From assembly GCF_000264785.1 (NCBI RefSeq), contig NZ_AFJI01000056.1, positions 1 to 64,000 of the forward strand: a stretch of DNA of 64,000 bases, given 5' to 3'. Below are positions 43,365 to 51,843 of this stretch, piece after piece (the stretch's first letter is position 1; each line of letters starts with the position of its first letter). This DNA comes from Edwardsiella ictaluri ATCC 33202 (lineage in GTDB: Bacteria; Pseudomonadota; Gammaproteobacteria; Enterobacterales; Enterobacteriaceae). Made by a program: the position numbers and the translations under genes. The notes under the pieces were generated by a model. The model was given only the letters and a program-made list of their open reading frames with translations, did no database searches and was not told the origin of the DNA.

Positions 43365-43642
43365 TTTTCCTGCCGTGCTATCCCTTTAGCATGATGCTGC
43401 CGACAAGGATGTCGTCCCTTTGCCTGTACCCTTCCTTTCCTTCATCCTTTCCTCGCTTCCATGAGGCGTTGTGATCGTGGCATGTTGGCCTCTGTGTATT
43501 CGATTTTTATTGCTAAAGTATTTTCGGGGGCTAAAAAGCCTGGACGCGATCGGGTATGGTAACCCTGCCTGTCCAGATGGTGAGCGTTCAAACGGGCTTG
43601 GCGTGTCGTCCGGTTTCTAGGGTATGTTTGGGAGAGAATGGG

Positions 43643-44161
43643 GTGATTGAGGTCGTTCTGGTCGATGAGCATGACGCCGTGCAGGGGCATATGGAGAAGC
43701 TGGCGGCGCACCGCCAGGGATGTTTGCACCGCGCGCTGTCTGTCTATATTTTTAATGCGCGCGGCGAGCTGCTGCTTCAGCGTCGCGCCGCTGATAAGTA
43801 CCATGCCGGTGGGCAGTGGAGCAATACCTGCTGTAGTCATCCGCTGCCGGGCGAGGCTGTCGAGCGGGCAGCAGCGCGCCGACTGCAGGAGGAGATGGGG
43901 ATGCTGTGCGATCTGACTCCAGGGCTGACGCTGTGCTATCGGTTGGATGTTGGAGGGGGATTGACGGAGCATGAATTTACCCACGTTTTTATCGGCCAGA
44001 GCGATCGGATGCCCCAGCTGAACCTGGCTGAGGCGGATGCCTTTGTATTCCGTGAGCCGACGGCGATCTTACTGCATATGGCTCAGCAACCAGATTACTA
44101 TACGCCGTGGTTCCGAGCGTGCCTGACGCCGGTTTTGCAGCATATGGCGTATCCGTGCTGA
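43643..44161 (+). CDS. idi: Isopentenyl-diphosphate delta-isomerase, type I
   Basis: 172 residues from the GTG at 43643, which has GGGAGAG six bases upstream; the frame continues upstream to 43556 but that part is not conserved. Nudix-like fold. The catalytic Cys is in NTCCSHP, the catalytic Glu in EHEFTHVF, metal-binding His in EKLAAHRQ and LHRALS, plus the Nudix region GEAVERAAARRLQEEMG. It interconverts isopentenyl and dimethylallyl diphosphate. The gene is complete although it lies between an AraC gene and an IS remnant. In E. coli idi is dispensable because IspH makes both isomers. Confidence 0.92.
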   Translation: MIEVVLVDEHDAVQGHMEKLAAHRQGCLHRALSVYIFNARGELLLQRRAADKYHAGGQWSNTCCSHPLPGEAVERAAARRLQEEMGMLCDLTPGLTLCYRLDVGGGLTEHEFTHVFIGQSDRMPQLNLAEADAFVFREPTAILLHMAQQPDYYTPWFRACLTPVLQHMAYPC

Positions 44162-44239
44162 ACCTTGGCGGGGGGAACCAGTTCTGGTGTCTTTGTTCGC
44201 ACTTTAAAAACTCACGCCGAGGCGAATAACATCATCCCC

Positions 44240-44650
44240 GGCTGCTCATGAAGATGTGGCGCTTATCTACGAACTCGATGAGCAATGAAGCTTTGTGGGC
44301 AGTAAAGCCCGGCAGCACTGGCTCTGGTACGCGTACAACACCAAAACAGGCGGTGTACTGGCCTACACTTTTGGTCCCAAAACCGATGAAAGCTGCCGGG
44401 AGCTACTGGTACTGATCACGCCATTCAACATTGGTATGATCACCAGCGACAACCGGAGCAGCGATGGCCGGGAGGTGCCGAAGGATAAACATCTGACCGG
44501 CAAAATACTCACCCAACGCATTGTGCGTAATAACCTGACGCTTCGCACCCACATTAAGCGGCTTGCCCGTAAAACAATCTGCTTCTCACGCTCGGTGAGA
44601 TCCACGAAAAAGTCATCGGAGCTTTTATCGAAAAACACATGTTCTACTGA
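44240..44650 (+). mobile_element. IS1-family transposase remnant
   Basis: The C-terminal half of an IS1-type InsB. YELDEQ is followed by TGA (44286–44288) where Trp (TGG) is expected, then FVGSKARQHWLWYAYNTKTG, PFNIGMITSD, REVPKDKHLTGKI and LARKTICFSRSV; a one-base deletion near 44596 shifts the frame before the original ending KHMFY at 44650. The 5' half and both terminal repeats are missing or unrecognisable. It marks the right edge of the accessory block. Confidence 0.88.
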
Positions 44651-44873
44651 TTGGATGCATCATCAAAAAATTTATAGCTATATCGTTTGACCATATTATT
44701 TTTAGGCTACTCGTGGCGACGTACTTTTCAGTATTTACTCTCGTCTGAGGCGCGCGTGAGGAGGGACATCCTATGACATATTTTTCCACGGCGCTTGATG
44801 GTAGGCTTGACGCAAGGTGGCATGCTGCATCGGGTGCACTGTCTTAATGATGAAATACTGGGCTGGAGGTTAC

Positions 44874-45683
44874 GTGGAGCAGAAAATCGGGTTTATTGGC
44901 TGCGGTAACATGGGCAAGGCCATACTGGGGGGGCTGTTGGCCAGTCAGTTTGCGCGGCCGCAGGATATTCTGGTGTATAACCGTACCGCTGACAGCGTCA
45001 GGGCGATTGTCGATGAATATGGCGTTGGCGCGGCCGCCGGTGCACAGGCGTTGGCCGCCGCGGTGGATATCGTGGTGCTGGGTGTTAAACCCAGTGGAAT
45101 GCGGGCGTTGCTGGAGGAGATTAAAGGGAGTCTGCGGGCTGAGACTATCGTCGTCTCTATTGCAGCCGGCGTGACGATCGAGACCCTCCAGGAAGGTCTG
45201 CCGGTGCAGCAGAAGGTGATTCGGGTGATGCCCAACACGCCCTCGCTGGTCAATGCCGGAATGTCATCTGTAACCCCGAACGGGCGGGTCAGCGCCGAAG
45301 AGTGTGCCCGGATCGTCGCCTTGTTCCGCAGCTTCGGACGGGCAGAGGTCGTGCCCGAGTCGCTGATCCATGCCGTGGTTGGGGTGAGTGGATCGTCACC
45401 GGCCTATGTGTTCATGTTTATTGAAGCGATGGCCGATGCGGTGGTTCGCGCCGGGATGCCCCGGGCTCAGGCCTATCAGTTTGCGGCCCAGGCGGTGATG
45501 GGAGCTGCAAAAATGGTGCTGGAAACCGGTACGCATCCGGCGGAGCTGAAGGATATGGTATGTTCGCCGGGCGGTACGACCATTGAGGCGGTGGCCGCGC
45601 TGGAGGAGAACGGCATGCGTGCGTCGGTGATCGAGGCTATCACCCGCTGTATCGCGAAGTCGGAGGCGATGAGCCGCCGCTGA
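44874..45683 (+). CDS. proC: Pyrroline-5-carboxylate reductase
   Basis: 269 residues, the E. coli ProC length, from a GTG at 44874 close behind GGAGG. N-terminal Rossmann motif KIGFIGCGNMGKAILGG, then VSIAAGVTIE, RVMPNTPSLVNAGMS and the C-terminal signature GVSGSSPAYVFMFIEAMADA and DMVCSPGGTTIEA. It makes proline from pyrroline-5-carboxylate with NADPH. Elsewhere in enterobacteria proC lies near aroL or yggS, so this copy is out of its usual place; it may be a second paralog or have moved with the IS remnant 220 bp upstream. Confidence 0.93.
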   Translation: MEQKIGFIGCGNMGKAILGGLLASQFARPQDILVYNRTADSVRAIVDEYGVGAAAGAQALAAAVDIVVLGVKPSGMRALLEEIKGSLRAETIVVSIAAGVTIETLQEGLPVQQKVIRVMPNTPSLVNAGMSSVTPNGRVSAEECARIVALFRSFGRAEVVPESLIHAVVGVSGSSPAYVFMFIEAMADAVVRAGMPRAQAYQFAAQAVMGAAKMVLETGTHPAELKDMVCSPGGTTIEAVAALEENGMRASVIEAITRCIAKSEAMSRR

Positions 45684-45798
45684 GTAGGGCGGTATCTCTG
45701 GCGCTGCCGCGGCGGCGCCGGTTCCTTGCGCGGCAGCGCCGTCTATTCCATTTTCCCCCGTATATACGCTGCTGATTTGTTTTGTTGTGTGATCTGGC

Positions 45799-45825
45799 TC
45801 AAGTTTTCGTCCCTGTGGCCGATAA
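45799..45825 (+). promoter_or_regulatory. Sigma-28 (FliA) flagellar class III promoter
   Basis: TCAAGTTT (45799–45806), 11-bp spacer, GCCGATAA (45818–45825). This matches TAAAGTTT-N11-GCCGATAA at 15 of 16 positions. It is 80 bp upstream of the chemotaxis-receptor start. Confidence 0.92.
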
Positions 45826-45904
45826 ATCGAACGCTGACTTAAACAGTAAACCTGGCCAAGGGATGATCCCATCATGGCGCAGTATTATTTACAGGGAATA
45901 ATTA

Positions 45905-47461
45905 ATGAATCAACGAATTACAGTTCGTGGCGGACTGCTTGTCATCATCTTTGCCTATACCTTATTGCTATTCTTTATCAGCAGCATGGGCATTTATTTC
46001 TTAGGCCAGAGTAATCATTCGCTGGCGGTAGTAAACCAGATACAGGCAAGTGAGCTGGGGCCGCTTTCTACCGGGTTCAGTGCGACGCTGCGCGCCCGCT
46101 CTGCAGCAGCCATTGCAGCCCGTCAGCTGACGCTGGAACATATCGCTGATGCTGATAAAAGTCGCCGTACAGTGGAGACGTTACTGGCTGAGTCCAATGA
46201 AATCATGGCACAGTTCTCCGCGCTGAAAAAAGTTACTGTGGAAGGACAGCGTTTGAGTATCCGCCTGGAACAGAGCTATAACGCCTATATTCAGGATGGC
46301 CTGCAGCCGATGGTACAGGCATTGGCTGCGCGGAATCTGGATACCTACTATTCCCTGCTGGAGAATCAGGTTAACAACCATTCAACGGAGTACGACCGCG
46401 ATCTGCGCGGATTTCGGAAGTTTGCTGATACGCTGGGGCACCAGGCGCTGGAAAAGGCGCAGCGGGACTACCAGCGAGCCATGATCCTGATCATCTCTGC
46501 CTGCGTACTGTTGCTGGCGGTCGGGGGCTTCTGCTGGTACGCCCTGCGCGGCATCATTCTGCGGCCGTTGGCTCAGCTGGATGAGCAGGTGGAGCATATC
46601 GCCGCCGGGGACTTGACCTGTCAGCTGGCGCTGAGCGGTCGCTCGGAGATAGCCCACCTGGGTCGACAGCTGGCACAGATGCAGCAGGCGTTGGCCGGGA
46701 CGGTACGCCGGGTACGTGACGCCAGCGAACAGGTTGATGTCGGTGCCCGTGAGTTGCGCGCCGGTAACCGCGATCTGTCGCAGCGTACCGAAGAGCTGGC
46801 AGCGTCGTTGGAGGAGACAGCGGCCAGCATGGAGCAGTTGACGGCGACGGTGCGTCAGAACGCGGCCAATGCGGAGCAGGCTAATTTGCTGGCGAGCGGC
46901 GTTTCCGACAGCGCGAATCAGGGCGCGGGTATCGTTAATGAGGCGATCGTCGGCATGCGCAGCATTTCTCATAGTTCACAGAAGATCGCCGATATTATCA
47001 GCGTAATCGACGGGATTGCCTTCCAAACCAATATTCTGGCGCTCAATGCGGCGGTAGAAGCGGCGCGTGCCGGTGAGCAGGGGCGTGGTTTTGCCGTGGT
47101 GGCCGGTGAGGTTCGCAACCTGGCACAGCGCAGCGCCCAGTCAGCGAAAGAGATTAAGCTGCTGATCGAAGATTCGGTGCGTCAGGTGAGCGACGGCGAG
47201 CGACGCGTCAGCGCGGCGGCGGAAACCATGGCAAAAATTTCCAGCGAGGTGGTACGCGTGACGGCGCTGATGGCGGAGATCTCCGGTGCCTCTCAGGAGC
47301 AAACCCGCGGTATCGAGCAGGTAAACCAGGCTGTCGCTCAGATGGATCAGGTGGCACAGCAAAACGCGGCGCTGGTAGAAGAATCCACCGCGGCCACGGC
47401 GTCGCTGGAGGCACAAAGCGAGCAGCTGATACAGAGCATGGAGATCTTTAAGCTCGCCTGA
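45905..47461 (+). CDS. Methyl-accepting chemotaxis protein
   Basis: 518 residues. Membrane helix 1 at about 10–33, periplasmic four-helix-bundle ligand domain (about 35–190) of the Tar/Tsr type, helix 2 at about 192–214, HAMP (215–267) and the signalling domain with the highly conserved hairpin tip [20 protein letters not shown]. Methylation-helix glutamines/glutamates are visible ([17 protein letters not shown]). The C-terminus ends EIFKLA and lacks the NWETF-type pentapeptide that recruits CheR/CheB, so its adaptation would depend on other receptors. Transcribed from a sigma-28 promoter. The ligand cannot be told; the Arg residues near 64 (LRARSA) resemble amino-acid receptors. Confidence 0.93.
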   Translation: MNQRITVRGGLLVIIFAYTLLLFFISSMGIYFLGQSNHSLAVVNQIQASELGPLSTGFSATLRARSAAAIAARQLTLEHIADADKSRRTVETLLAESNEIMAQFSALKKVTVEGQRLSIRLEQSYNAYIQDGLQPMVQALAARNLDTYYSLLENQVNNHSTEYDRDLRGFRKFADTLGHQALEKAQRDYQRAMILIISACVLLLAVGGFCWYALRGIILRPLAQLDEQVEHIAAGDLTCQLALSGRSEIAHLGRQLAQMQQALAGTVRRVRDASEQVDVGARELRAGNRDLSQRTEELAASLEETAASMEQLTATVRQNAANAEQANLLASGVSDSANQGAGIVNEAIVGMRSISHSSQKIADIISVIDGIAFQTNILALNAAVEAARAGEQGRGFAVVAGEVRNLAQRSAQSAKEIKLLIEDSVRQVSDGERRVSAAAETMAKISSEVVRVTALMAEISGASQEQTRGIEQVNQAVAQMDQVAQQNAALVEESTAATASLEAQSEQLIQSMEIFKLA

Positions 47462-47646
47462 TCTGCGGGGGCGGTGAGGCGCCAGGGGCCCGCCATCACC
47501 GCCTACGATCGCCGCCTCGGTGCGCGCCGCAAGGTTGCTTGCCAGCCCTGTGAGGCGTGCGCCGGGGTTACACGGGTAGTGCGTGAGCCTTGGCCCACGG
47601 CGGCCCGTATTTCCTGCCTTGATGATGGGTTTCTGGCGCTGCGCCG

Positions 47647-47676
47647 TTACGGGACCCCTCCGAGTATGTGTATAAT
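47647..47676 (+). promoter_or_regulatory. Putative sigma-70 promoter of uhpA
   Basis: TTACGG (47647–47652), 18-bp spacer, perfect TATAAT (47671–47676), 33 bp before the uhpA start. Confidence 0.6.
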
Positions 47677-47708
47677 CCGAGCGCTATCGTTATCCGCCGG
47701 AGCCCGCC

Positions 47709-48299
47709 ATGACCTACCGTATTGCCTTTATCGATGACCACTATATCGTGCGATCCGGCTTCGTACAGCTGTTGTCGCTGGAGAAGGATATGGCGGTGGT
47801 CGGTGAGTTCAGCTCGGCAGCAGAGGCGCGGGCCGGCCTGCCGGGGCTGGATGTGCAGGTCTGTATCTGTGATATCTCGATGCCTGATGAAAGCGGGTTG
47901 GATCTGCTGGCCGATCTGCCCTCCGGGCTGGCGGTGATCATGCTGTCGATGCACGACAGCGCGGCGCTGGTAGAGCTGGCGCTGGATCGCGGTGCGCGCG
48001 GTTTTCTGTCTAAGCGCTGCCGTCCTGAGGATCTGGCCAGCGCGGTACGCACTGTCGCACAGGGTGGTGTTTATCTGATGCCGGAGATTGCCCAGCAGCT
48101 GGCGCGTACCCGCATCGATCCCCTGACCCGCCGCGAGCGTGAGGTGGCGATGATGCTGGCCCAGGGGCTAGAGGTGCGGGAGGTGGCTGAACGTCTCGGT
48201 CTGTCGCCGAAAACCGTACACGTCCATCGTGCCAATCTGTTCATCAAGTTGGGGGTAAACAACAACGTTGAGCTGGCGCACCGCCTGTTGGGGCAGTGA
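47709..48299 (+). CDS. uhpA: Response regulator UhpA
   Basis: 196 residues, as in E. coli. NarL/FixJ class: receiver with [11 protein letters not shown] and phosphoacceptor Asp55 in [13 protein letters not shown], conserved Ser/Thr and Lys (LSMHD, LSKRC), then a LuxR-type helix-turn-helix ([35 protein letters not shown]). It activates the sugar-phosphate transporter gene on command from UhpB/UhpC. Overlaps uhpB. Confidence 0.95.
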   Translation: MTYRIAFIDDHYIVRSGFVQLLSLEKDMAVVGEFSSAAEARAGLPGLDVQVCICDISMPDESGLDLLADLPSGLAVIMLSMHDSAALVELALDRGARGFLSKRCRPEDLASAVRTVAQGGVYLMPEIAQQLARTRIDPLTRREREVAMMLAQGLEVREVAERLGLSPKTVHVHRANLFIKLGVNNNVELAHRLLGQ

Positions 48300-49831
48300 T
48301 GCAGCGTCTGATCTCCAGCATTGCCATCTTCTTTTGCTATACCATCGCCGGATTTTGCCTGTGGGCTATTGGTGCGGCACTGGTGACGGCGCCCGTCGAT
48401 GCACTGCTGCTGTTTCCCTTCGGTCTACGGATGGGCATTCTGCTGCAGACGCCGCACCGCTACTGGCCCGGCATTCTGGTCGGCGACGTGGCTGTGCAGC
48501 TGTTTTTGAGCCATCAGCTGGGCGGCGGCAGCTGGCTGTGGGGAACTCTGGGGGGACTGCTACTGTGCATGGCCCTCGCCTGGGCGTCGGGAGAGTGGCT
48601 GCGGCGTCAGCAGCAGCAAGGGGCTGAATGGCGCTGGCCGCTGCAGCAGGGGGCGCTGGTGGCGCTGGCAGCGCTGCTCCAGGCGCTCTCCTGGTCGCTG
48701 GCGACCGGTACTATGCCGGGGCCACCGCTGCTGCTGGGGCTGTGCGGCGGATTGACGGTAGCACCGACCTGCCTGCTGATTTGGCACTATTTGGCGCAGC
48801 AGAGGTGGCTGCCGCTGACGCCGGGGATCCTGCATTGCCCGGTCAACCTGCGCCTGCGTCATATCGGTGGCTATCTGCTGCTGTTCGCGCTGAGCCTATG
48901 GCTGCAGCACCTGGCGCAGCACGCCGATTTGCGCCGCTTTGTCCTTTTCTGCCTGGCGATCCCCATCGTCTTCATGTCGTATCGCTATGGCTGGCAGGGG
49001 GCGCTGTTGGCCACGCTGCTGAACGGCGTGGTGTTGATCGCGACGGAGCCGCAGGGCGATGCCCCGCACCGCGATCTGCTGCTGTCGCTGTTGGCACAGA
49101 GCCTGACCGGGATGCTGCTGGGTGCCGGGATCGAGCGGCAGCGCGATCTGAACCGCCAGCTGAAGCAGCGTCTGGCGGAGAACCGCTCACTGGCCCGTTC
49201 GCTGGTCATGGCGCAGGAGGTGACCCGGCGGGAGATCGCCCGTGAGCTGCACGACGAGGTCGGGCAGACCATTACGGTGATCCGCACCCAGGCGGGCATT
49301 ATTCGGCGGCTGAGCGATGAGCCGCGCCTGCTGGCCAGCGCCGAGGCCATCGAAAACCACGCTCTGCGGGTATATGACGGCGTACACGATCTGCTGGCGC
49401 AGCTATGGCCGGCATCGCTGAGCAATCTGCCGCTGTCGGCAGCGCTCTCGGCGCTGCTGCGCGATCTGGTACCGCCGGAGCAGGGTACCACGGCGCGACT
49501 AAGCTGGCATATCGACGACGCCGCGTTGGACGACACCCTGAAAATTACGTTGTACCGCCTGTGTCAGGAGGGGGTGACAAATGCCTGTCGCCACGCGCGG
49601 GCCAGCCATATAGAGGTACAGGGCTGGCAGGATACCGGAGGTCTGCTGCACGTGAATATCTGTGATGACGGCTGCGGGGTGGATACGCTCAGCCTGATGC
49701 CGGGGTATGGTCTGCGCGGCCTGCGAGAGCGGATCTGCGCCATGGGTGGGGAGCTGCACCTGGAGAGCCATCAGGGGACCCGACTGGTTGTGATCCTGCC
49801 CGCAGTTTTATCCGGTGAGGCGGGAAACTAG
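48299..49831 (+). CDS. uhpB: Sensor histidine kinase UhpB
   Basis: 510 residues from the ATG at 48299, which overlaps the uhpA stop (TGATG); a GTG one codon earlier is possible. The N-terminal half is a MASE1-type bundle of about eight membrane helices; the cytoplasmic half has the HisKA_3 phosphoacceptor in REIARELHDEVGQTITVIRTQAG and the HATPase boxes NACRHARASHI, DDGCGVD and GYGLRGLRERI. In E. coli it forms a complex with UhpC, which senses external glucose-6-phosphate. The membrane part is weakly similar to E. coli, the kinase part strongly. Confidence 0.94.
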   Translation: MQRLISSIAIFFCYTIAGFCLWAIGAALVTAPVDALLLFPFGLRMGILLQTPHRYWPGILVGDVAVQLFLSHQLGGGSWLWGTLGGLLLCMALAWASGEWLRRQQQQGAEWRWPLQQGALVALAALLQALSWSLATGTMPGPPLLLGLCGGLTVAPTCLLIWHYLAQQRWLPLTPGILHCPVNLRLRHIGGYLLLFALSLWLQHLAQHADLRRFVLFCLAIPIVFMSYRYGWQGALLATLLNGVVLIATEPQGDAPHRDLLLSLLAQSLTGMLLGAGIERQRDLNRQLKQRLAENRSLARSLVMAQEVTRREIARELHDEVGQTITVIRTQAGIIRRLSDEPRLLASAEAIENHALRVYDGVHDLLAQLWPASLSNLPLSAALSALLRDLVPPEQGTTARLSWHIDDAALDDTLKITLYRLCQEGVTNACRHARASHIEVQGWQDTGGLLHVNICDDGCGVDTLSLMPGYGLRGLRERICAMGGELHLESHQGTRLVVILPAVLSGEAGN

Positions 49832-49936
49832 GAGATTTTCTTAGTGCCAGCGGGAGATTTGTATTAGTTATCCCGTGCGTGCGCGACGCACCATAGCGTC
49901 TACAACGATGAGTTTTCACGCACGAGGTATTTCCCC

Positions 49937-51277
49937 ATGTGGTCTTTTCTGAAAAGCCGCACCGACGCACCCGAGATTCAGGATAGTGCCAAGGTTGATG
50001 CTGCCTATAAATATTGGCGCATCCAGCTGATGTGGGTCATGTATGTTGGCTACGCCGCTTTTTACTTTACCCGCAAAAGCTTCAACTTCATCATGCCGGA
50101 AATGATAAGTGATCTGGGGCTGAGCATGTCCGATATCGGCATCATGGGCACGCTGTTCTATATCACCTATGGCTGTTCCAAGTTTATCTCCGGGATGATC
50201 AGCGATCGTTCCAACCCACGCTATTTTATGGGGTTGGGGCTGATCATGACCGGTATTATCAATATCGTCTTCGGGATGAGTTCGTCGCTGCTGGTGCTGG
50301 GGGCGCTGTGGATGGTGAACGCCTTCTTCCAGGGCTGGGGCTGGCCGCCGTGCTCGAAGATCCTGACCAGCTGGTATTCACGCGCCGAACGCGGCAGCTG
50401 GTGGGCCATCTGGAATACTTCCCATAATGTCGGCGGCGCGCTGATCCCGCTGCTGGTCGGTTTTATCTCCCTGCACTTCAGCTGGCGCTATGGGATGATC
50501 ATCCCCGGGATTATCGGGATTGTACTGGGGCTGCTGATGTGCTGGCGCCTGCGCGACAAGCCGGTCACGATGGGGTTGCCGAGCGTCGGAAAATGGCGTA
50601 ATGACGCCCTTGAGCTGGTGCAGGAGTCCGAAGGCAAGGGGCTATCCAATAAAGAGATCATCAAGCGCTATGTGCTGACGAATAAGTACATCTGGCTGCT
50701 GGCAGTCTCTTATGTTCTGGTATATATCGTGCGTACCGCGATCAATGACTGGGGAAACCTGTACCTGACCCAGACCAAGGGCTACTCGCTGATGACTGCC
50801 AACTCGGCGCTGTCGCTATTTGAGGTGGGGGGCTTTATCGGGTCTCTGGTCGCCGGCTGGGGCTCAGACAGGTTGTTCCGCGGCAACCGTGGTCCCATGA
50901 ACCTGATCTTCGCTATCGGGATCTTCCTCTCTGTGGCCGCGCTGTGGCTGATGCCGGGCGGCAGCTATGCGCTGCAGGCCGCCTGTTTCTTCTCTATCGG
51001 TTTCTTCATCTTTGGCCCGCAGATGCTGATCGGGATGGCCGCTGCCGAGTGTTCCCATAAGGATGCGGCTGGCGCGGCGACCGGTTTTGTCGGCCTGTTC
51101 GCCTATCTGGGAGCAGCGCTTTCCGGCTATCCGATCGCCCGGGTGATGGAAGTGTGGCACTGGAACGGCTTTTTCGTCGTGATTTCCGTAGCGGCCTGTC
51201 TGTCCGCGCTGTTTCTGCTGCCGTTCCTGCGTGCACAGAAAGACCGGGAGCAAAACGCCACCGGCGGTGCAGGTTAA
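49937..51277 (+). CDS. uhpC: UhpC-like hexose-phosphate sensor/transporter (MFS)
   Basis: 446 residues, twelve membrane helices, organophosphate:phosphate antiporter family. It follows UhpC rather than UhpT throughout: start with WSFLKSRTDAP, YAAFYFTRKSFNF, AINDWGNLY, NRGPMNLIFA, FGPQMLIGMAAAECSHKDAAGAATGFVGLFAYLGA. UhpT has different residues at all these places. In E. coli UhpC is mainly the glucose-6-phosphate sensor but can itself carry the sugar phosphate, and a chlamydial homologue is a true antiporter. Here it is the only transporter of the locus, follows a 105-bp gap with its own likely promoter, and is closed by a terminator. It may do both jobs; a uhpT elsewhere cannot be excluded. 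Confidence 0.88.
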   Translation: MWSFLKSRTDAPEIQDSAKVDAAYKYWRIQLMWVMYVGYAAFYFTRKSFNFIMPEMISDLGLSMSDIGIMGTLFYITYGCSKFISGMISDRSNPRYFMGLGLIMTGIINIVFGMSSSLLVLGALWMVNAFFQGWGWPPCSKILTSWYSRAERGSWWAIWNTSHNVGGALIPLLVGFISLHFSWRYGMIIPGIIGIVLGLLMCWRLRDKPVTMGLPSVGKWRNDALELVQESEGKGLSNKEIIKRYVLTNKYIWLLAVSYVLVYIVRTAINDWGNLYLTQTKGYSLMTANSALSLFEVGGFIGSLVAGWGSDRLFRGNRGPMNLIFAIGIFLSVAALWLMPGGSYALQAACFFSIGFFIFGPQMLIGMAAAECSHKDAAGAATGFVGLFAYLGAALSGYPIARVMEVWHWNGFFVVISVAACLSALFLLPFLRAQKDREQNATGGAG

Positions 51278-51304
51278 CGCTTGAGTTCGCTGTGTGTGGT
51301 TCGA

Positions 51305-51335
51305 TAAAAAAAGCATGGCTTCGGCCATGCTTTTT
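51305..51335 (+). terminator. Rho-independent terminator after uhpC
   Basis: AAAAAAGCATGGC, TTCG-type loop, GCCATGCTTTTT. Confidence 0.94.
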
Positions 51336-51441
51336 GCTATCTGAAGGCGGTGAACTGTGGCTAAAATGCAGACAACGGGATGGAATTAGCGTCGGATGGC
51401 CGGTTTTCTCAACAAATGGCGGACGTAATGAGAAAATGGGG

Positions 51442-51470
51442 TTGACGGCGGGTGAGGCTAGCAGTAACAT
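51442..51470 (+). promoter_or_regulatory. Promoter of first tRNA-Pro gene
   Basis: TTGACG (51442–51447), exactly 17 bp, TAACAT (51465–51470), followed by the GC-rich discriminator GCGCTCCGC typical of stringently controlled stable-RNA promoters. Confidence 0.88.
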
Positions 51471-51482
51471 GCGCTCCGCATT

Positions 51483-51559
51483 CGGCGAGTAGCGCAGCCT
51501 GGTAGCGCAACACGTTCGGGACGTGTGGGTCGGAGGTTCGAATCCTCTCTCGCCGACCA
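51483..51559 (+). tRNA. proK: tRNA-Pro (CGG), copy 1
   Basis: 77 nt with encoded CCA. Anticodon loop TTCGGGA gives CGG. Closely similar to E. coli proK, and adjacent to dpp as there. Own promoter and terminator. Confidence 0.96.
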
Positions 51560-51567
51560 AATTCCTG

Positions 51568-51597
51568 AAAAACCCAGCCTTTACGGCTGGGTTTTTT
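51568..51597 (+). terminator. Terminator of first tRNA-Pro
   Basis: AAAACCCAGCC / GGCTGGGTTTT stem with a TTTAC loop and T-run. Confidence 0.93.
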
Positions 51598-51657
51598 GCG
51601 TTATGACGGCTTTACAGCCACACGTAAAAAAGCCGCTTCCCTGTGGACGTTAAGGTG

Positions 51658-51686
51658 TTGACGACGGGTAGTGCTAGCAGTAACAT
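51658..51686 (+). promoter_or_regulatory. Promoter of second tRNA-Pro gene
   Basis: TTGACG (51658–51663), 17 bp, TAACAT (51681–51686) and the discriminator GCGCCCCGC, repeating the first promoter. Confidence 0.88.
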
Positions 51687-51698
51687 GCGCCCCGCATT

Positions 51699-51775
51699 CG
51701 GCGAGTAGCGCAGCCTGGTAGCGCAACACGTTCGGGACGTGTGGGTCGGAGGTTCGAATCCTCTCTCGCCGACCA
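51699..51775 (+). tRNA. tRNA-Pro (CGG), copy 2
   Basis: Same 77-nt sequence as copy 1, with encoded CCA and anticodon CGG. Most enterobacteria I know carry a single proK here. Confidence 0.96.
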
Positions 51776-51784
51776 GCTTTCCTG

Positions 51785-51815
51785 AAAAGCCCAGCCTTTA
51801 TGGCTGGGCTTTTTG
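51785..51815 (+). terminator. Terminator of second tRNA-Pro
   Basis: AAAAGCCCAGCC / GGCTGGGCTTTTT stem with a TTTAT loop. It also lies at the 3' side of the convergent deacylase gene. Confidence 0.93.
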
Positions 51816-51843
51816 CATTTTGGCCAAGGTGGCGTGCGTCGCC

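Larger units (their letters stand above)
51442..51815 (+). repeat. 216-bp tandem duplication of a complete tRNA-Pro transcription unit
   Basis: Promoter, tRNA and terminator occur twice with a constant offset of 216 bp (51442 vs 51658; 51483 vs 51699). From the −10 region to the CCA end the copies differ at only one base; spacer and terminator sequences have drifted more. Confidence 0.93.

Noticed and set aside
44295-44690. A stand-alone 131-residue protein gene
   Set aside because: It is the tail of an IS1 transposase truncated by an in-frame TGA upstream and a frameshift near its end.
49937-51277. Calling this gene uhpT because it follows uhpAB
   Set aside because: Segments FYFTRKSFNF, AINDWGNLY, NRGPMNLIFA and AECSHKDAAGAATGF follow UhpC; UhpT differs at all of them.
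51442-51815. CRISPR-like or other short repeat array
   Set aside because: There are only two units, and they are complete tRNA transcription units. No CRISPR array was seen anywhere in the window.
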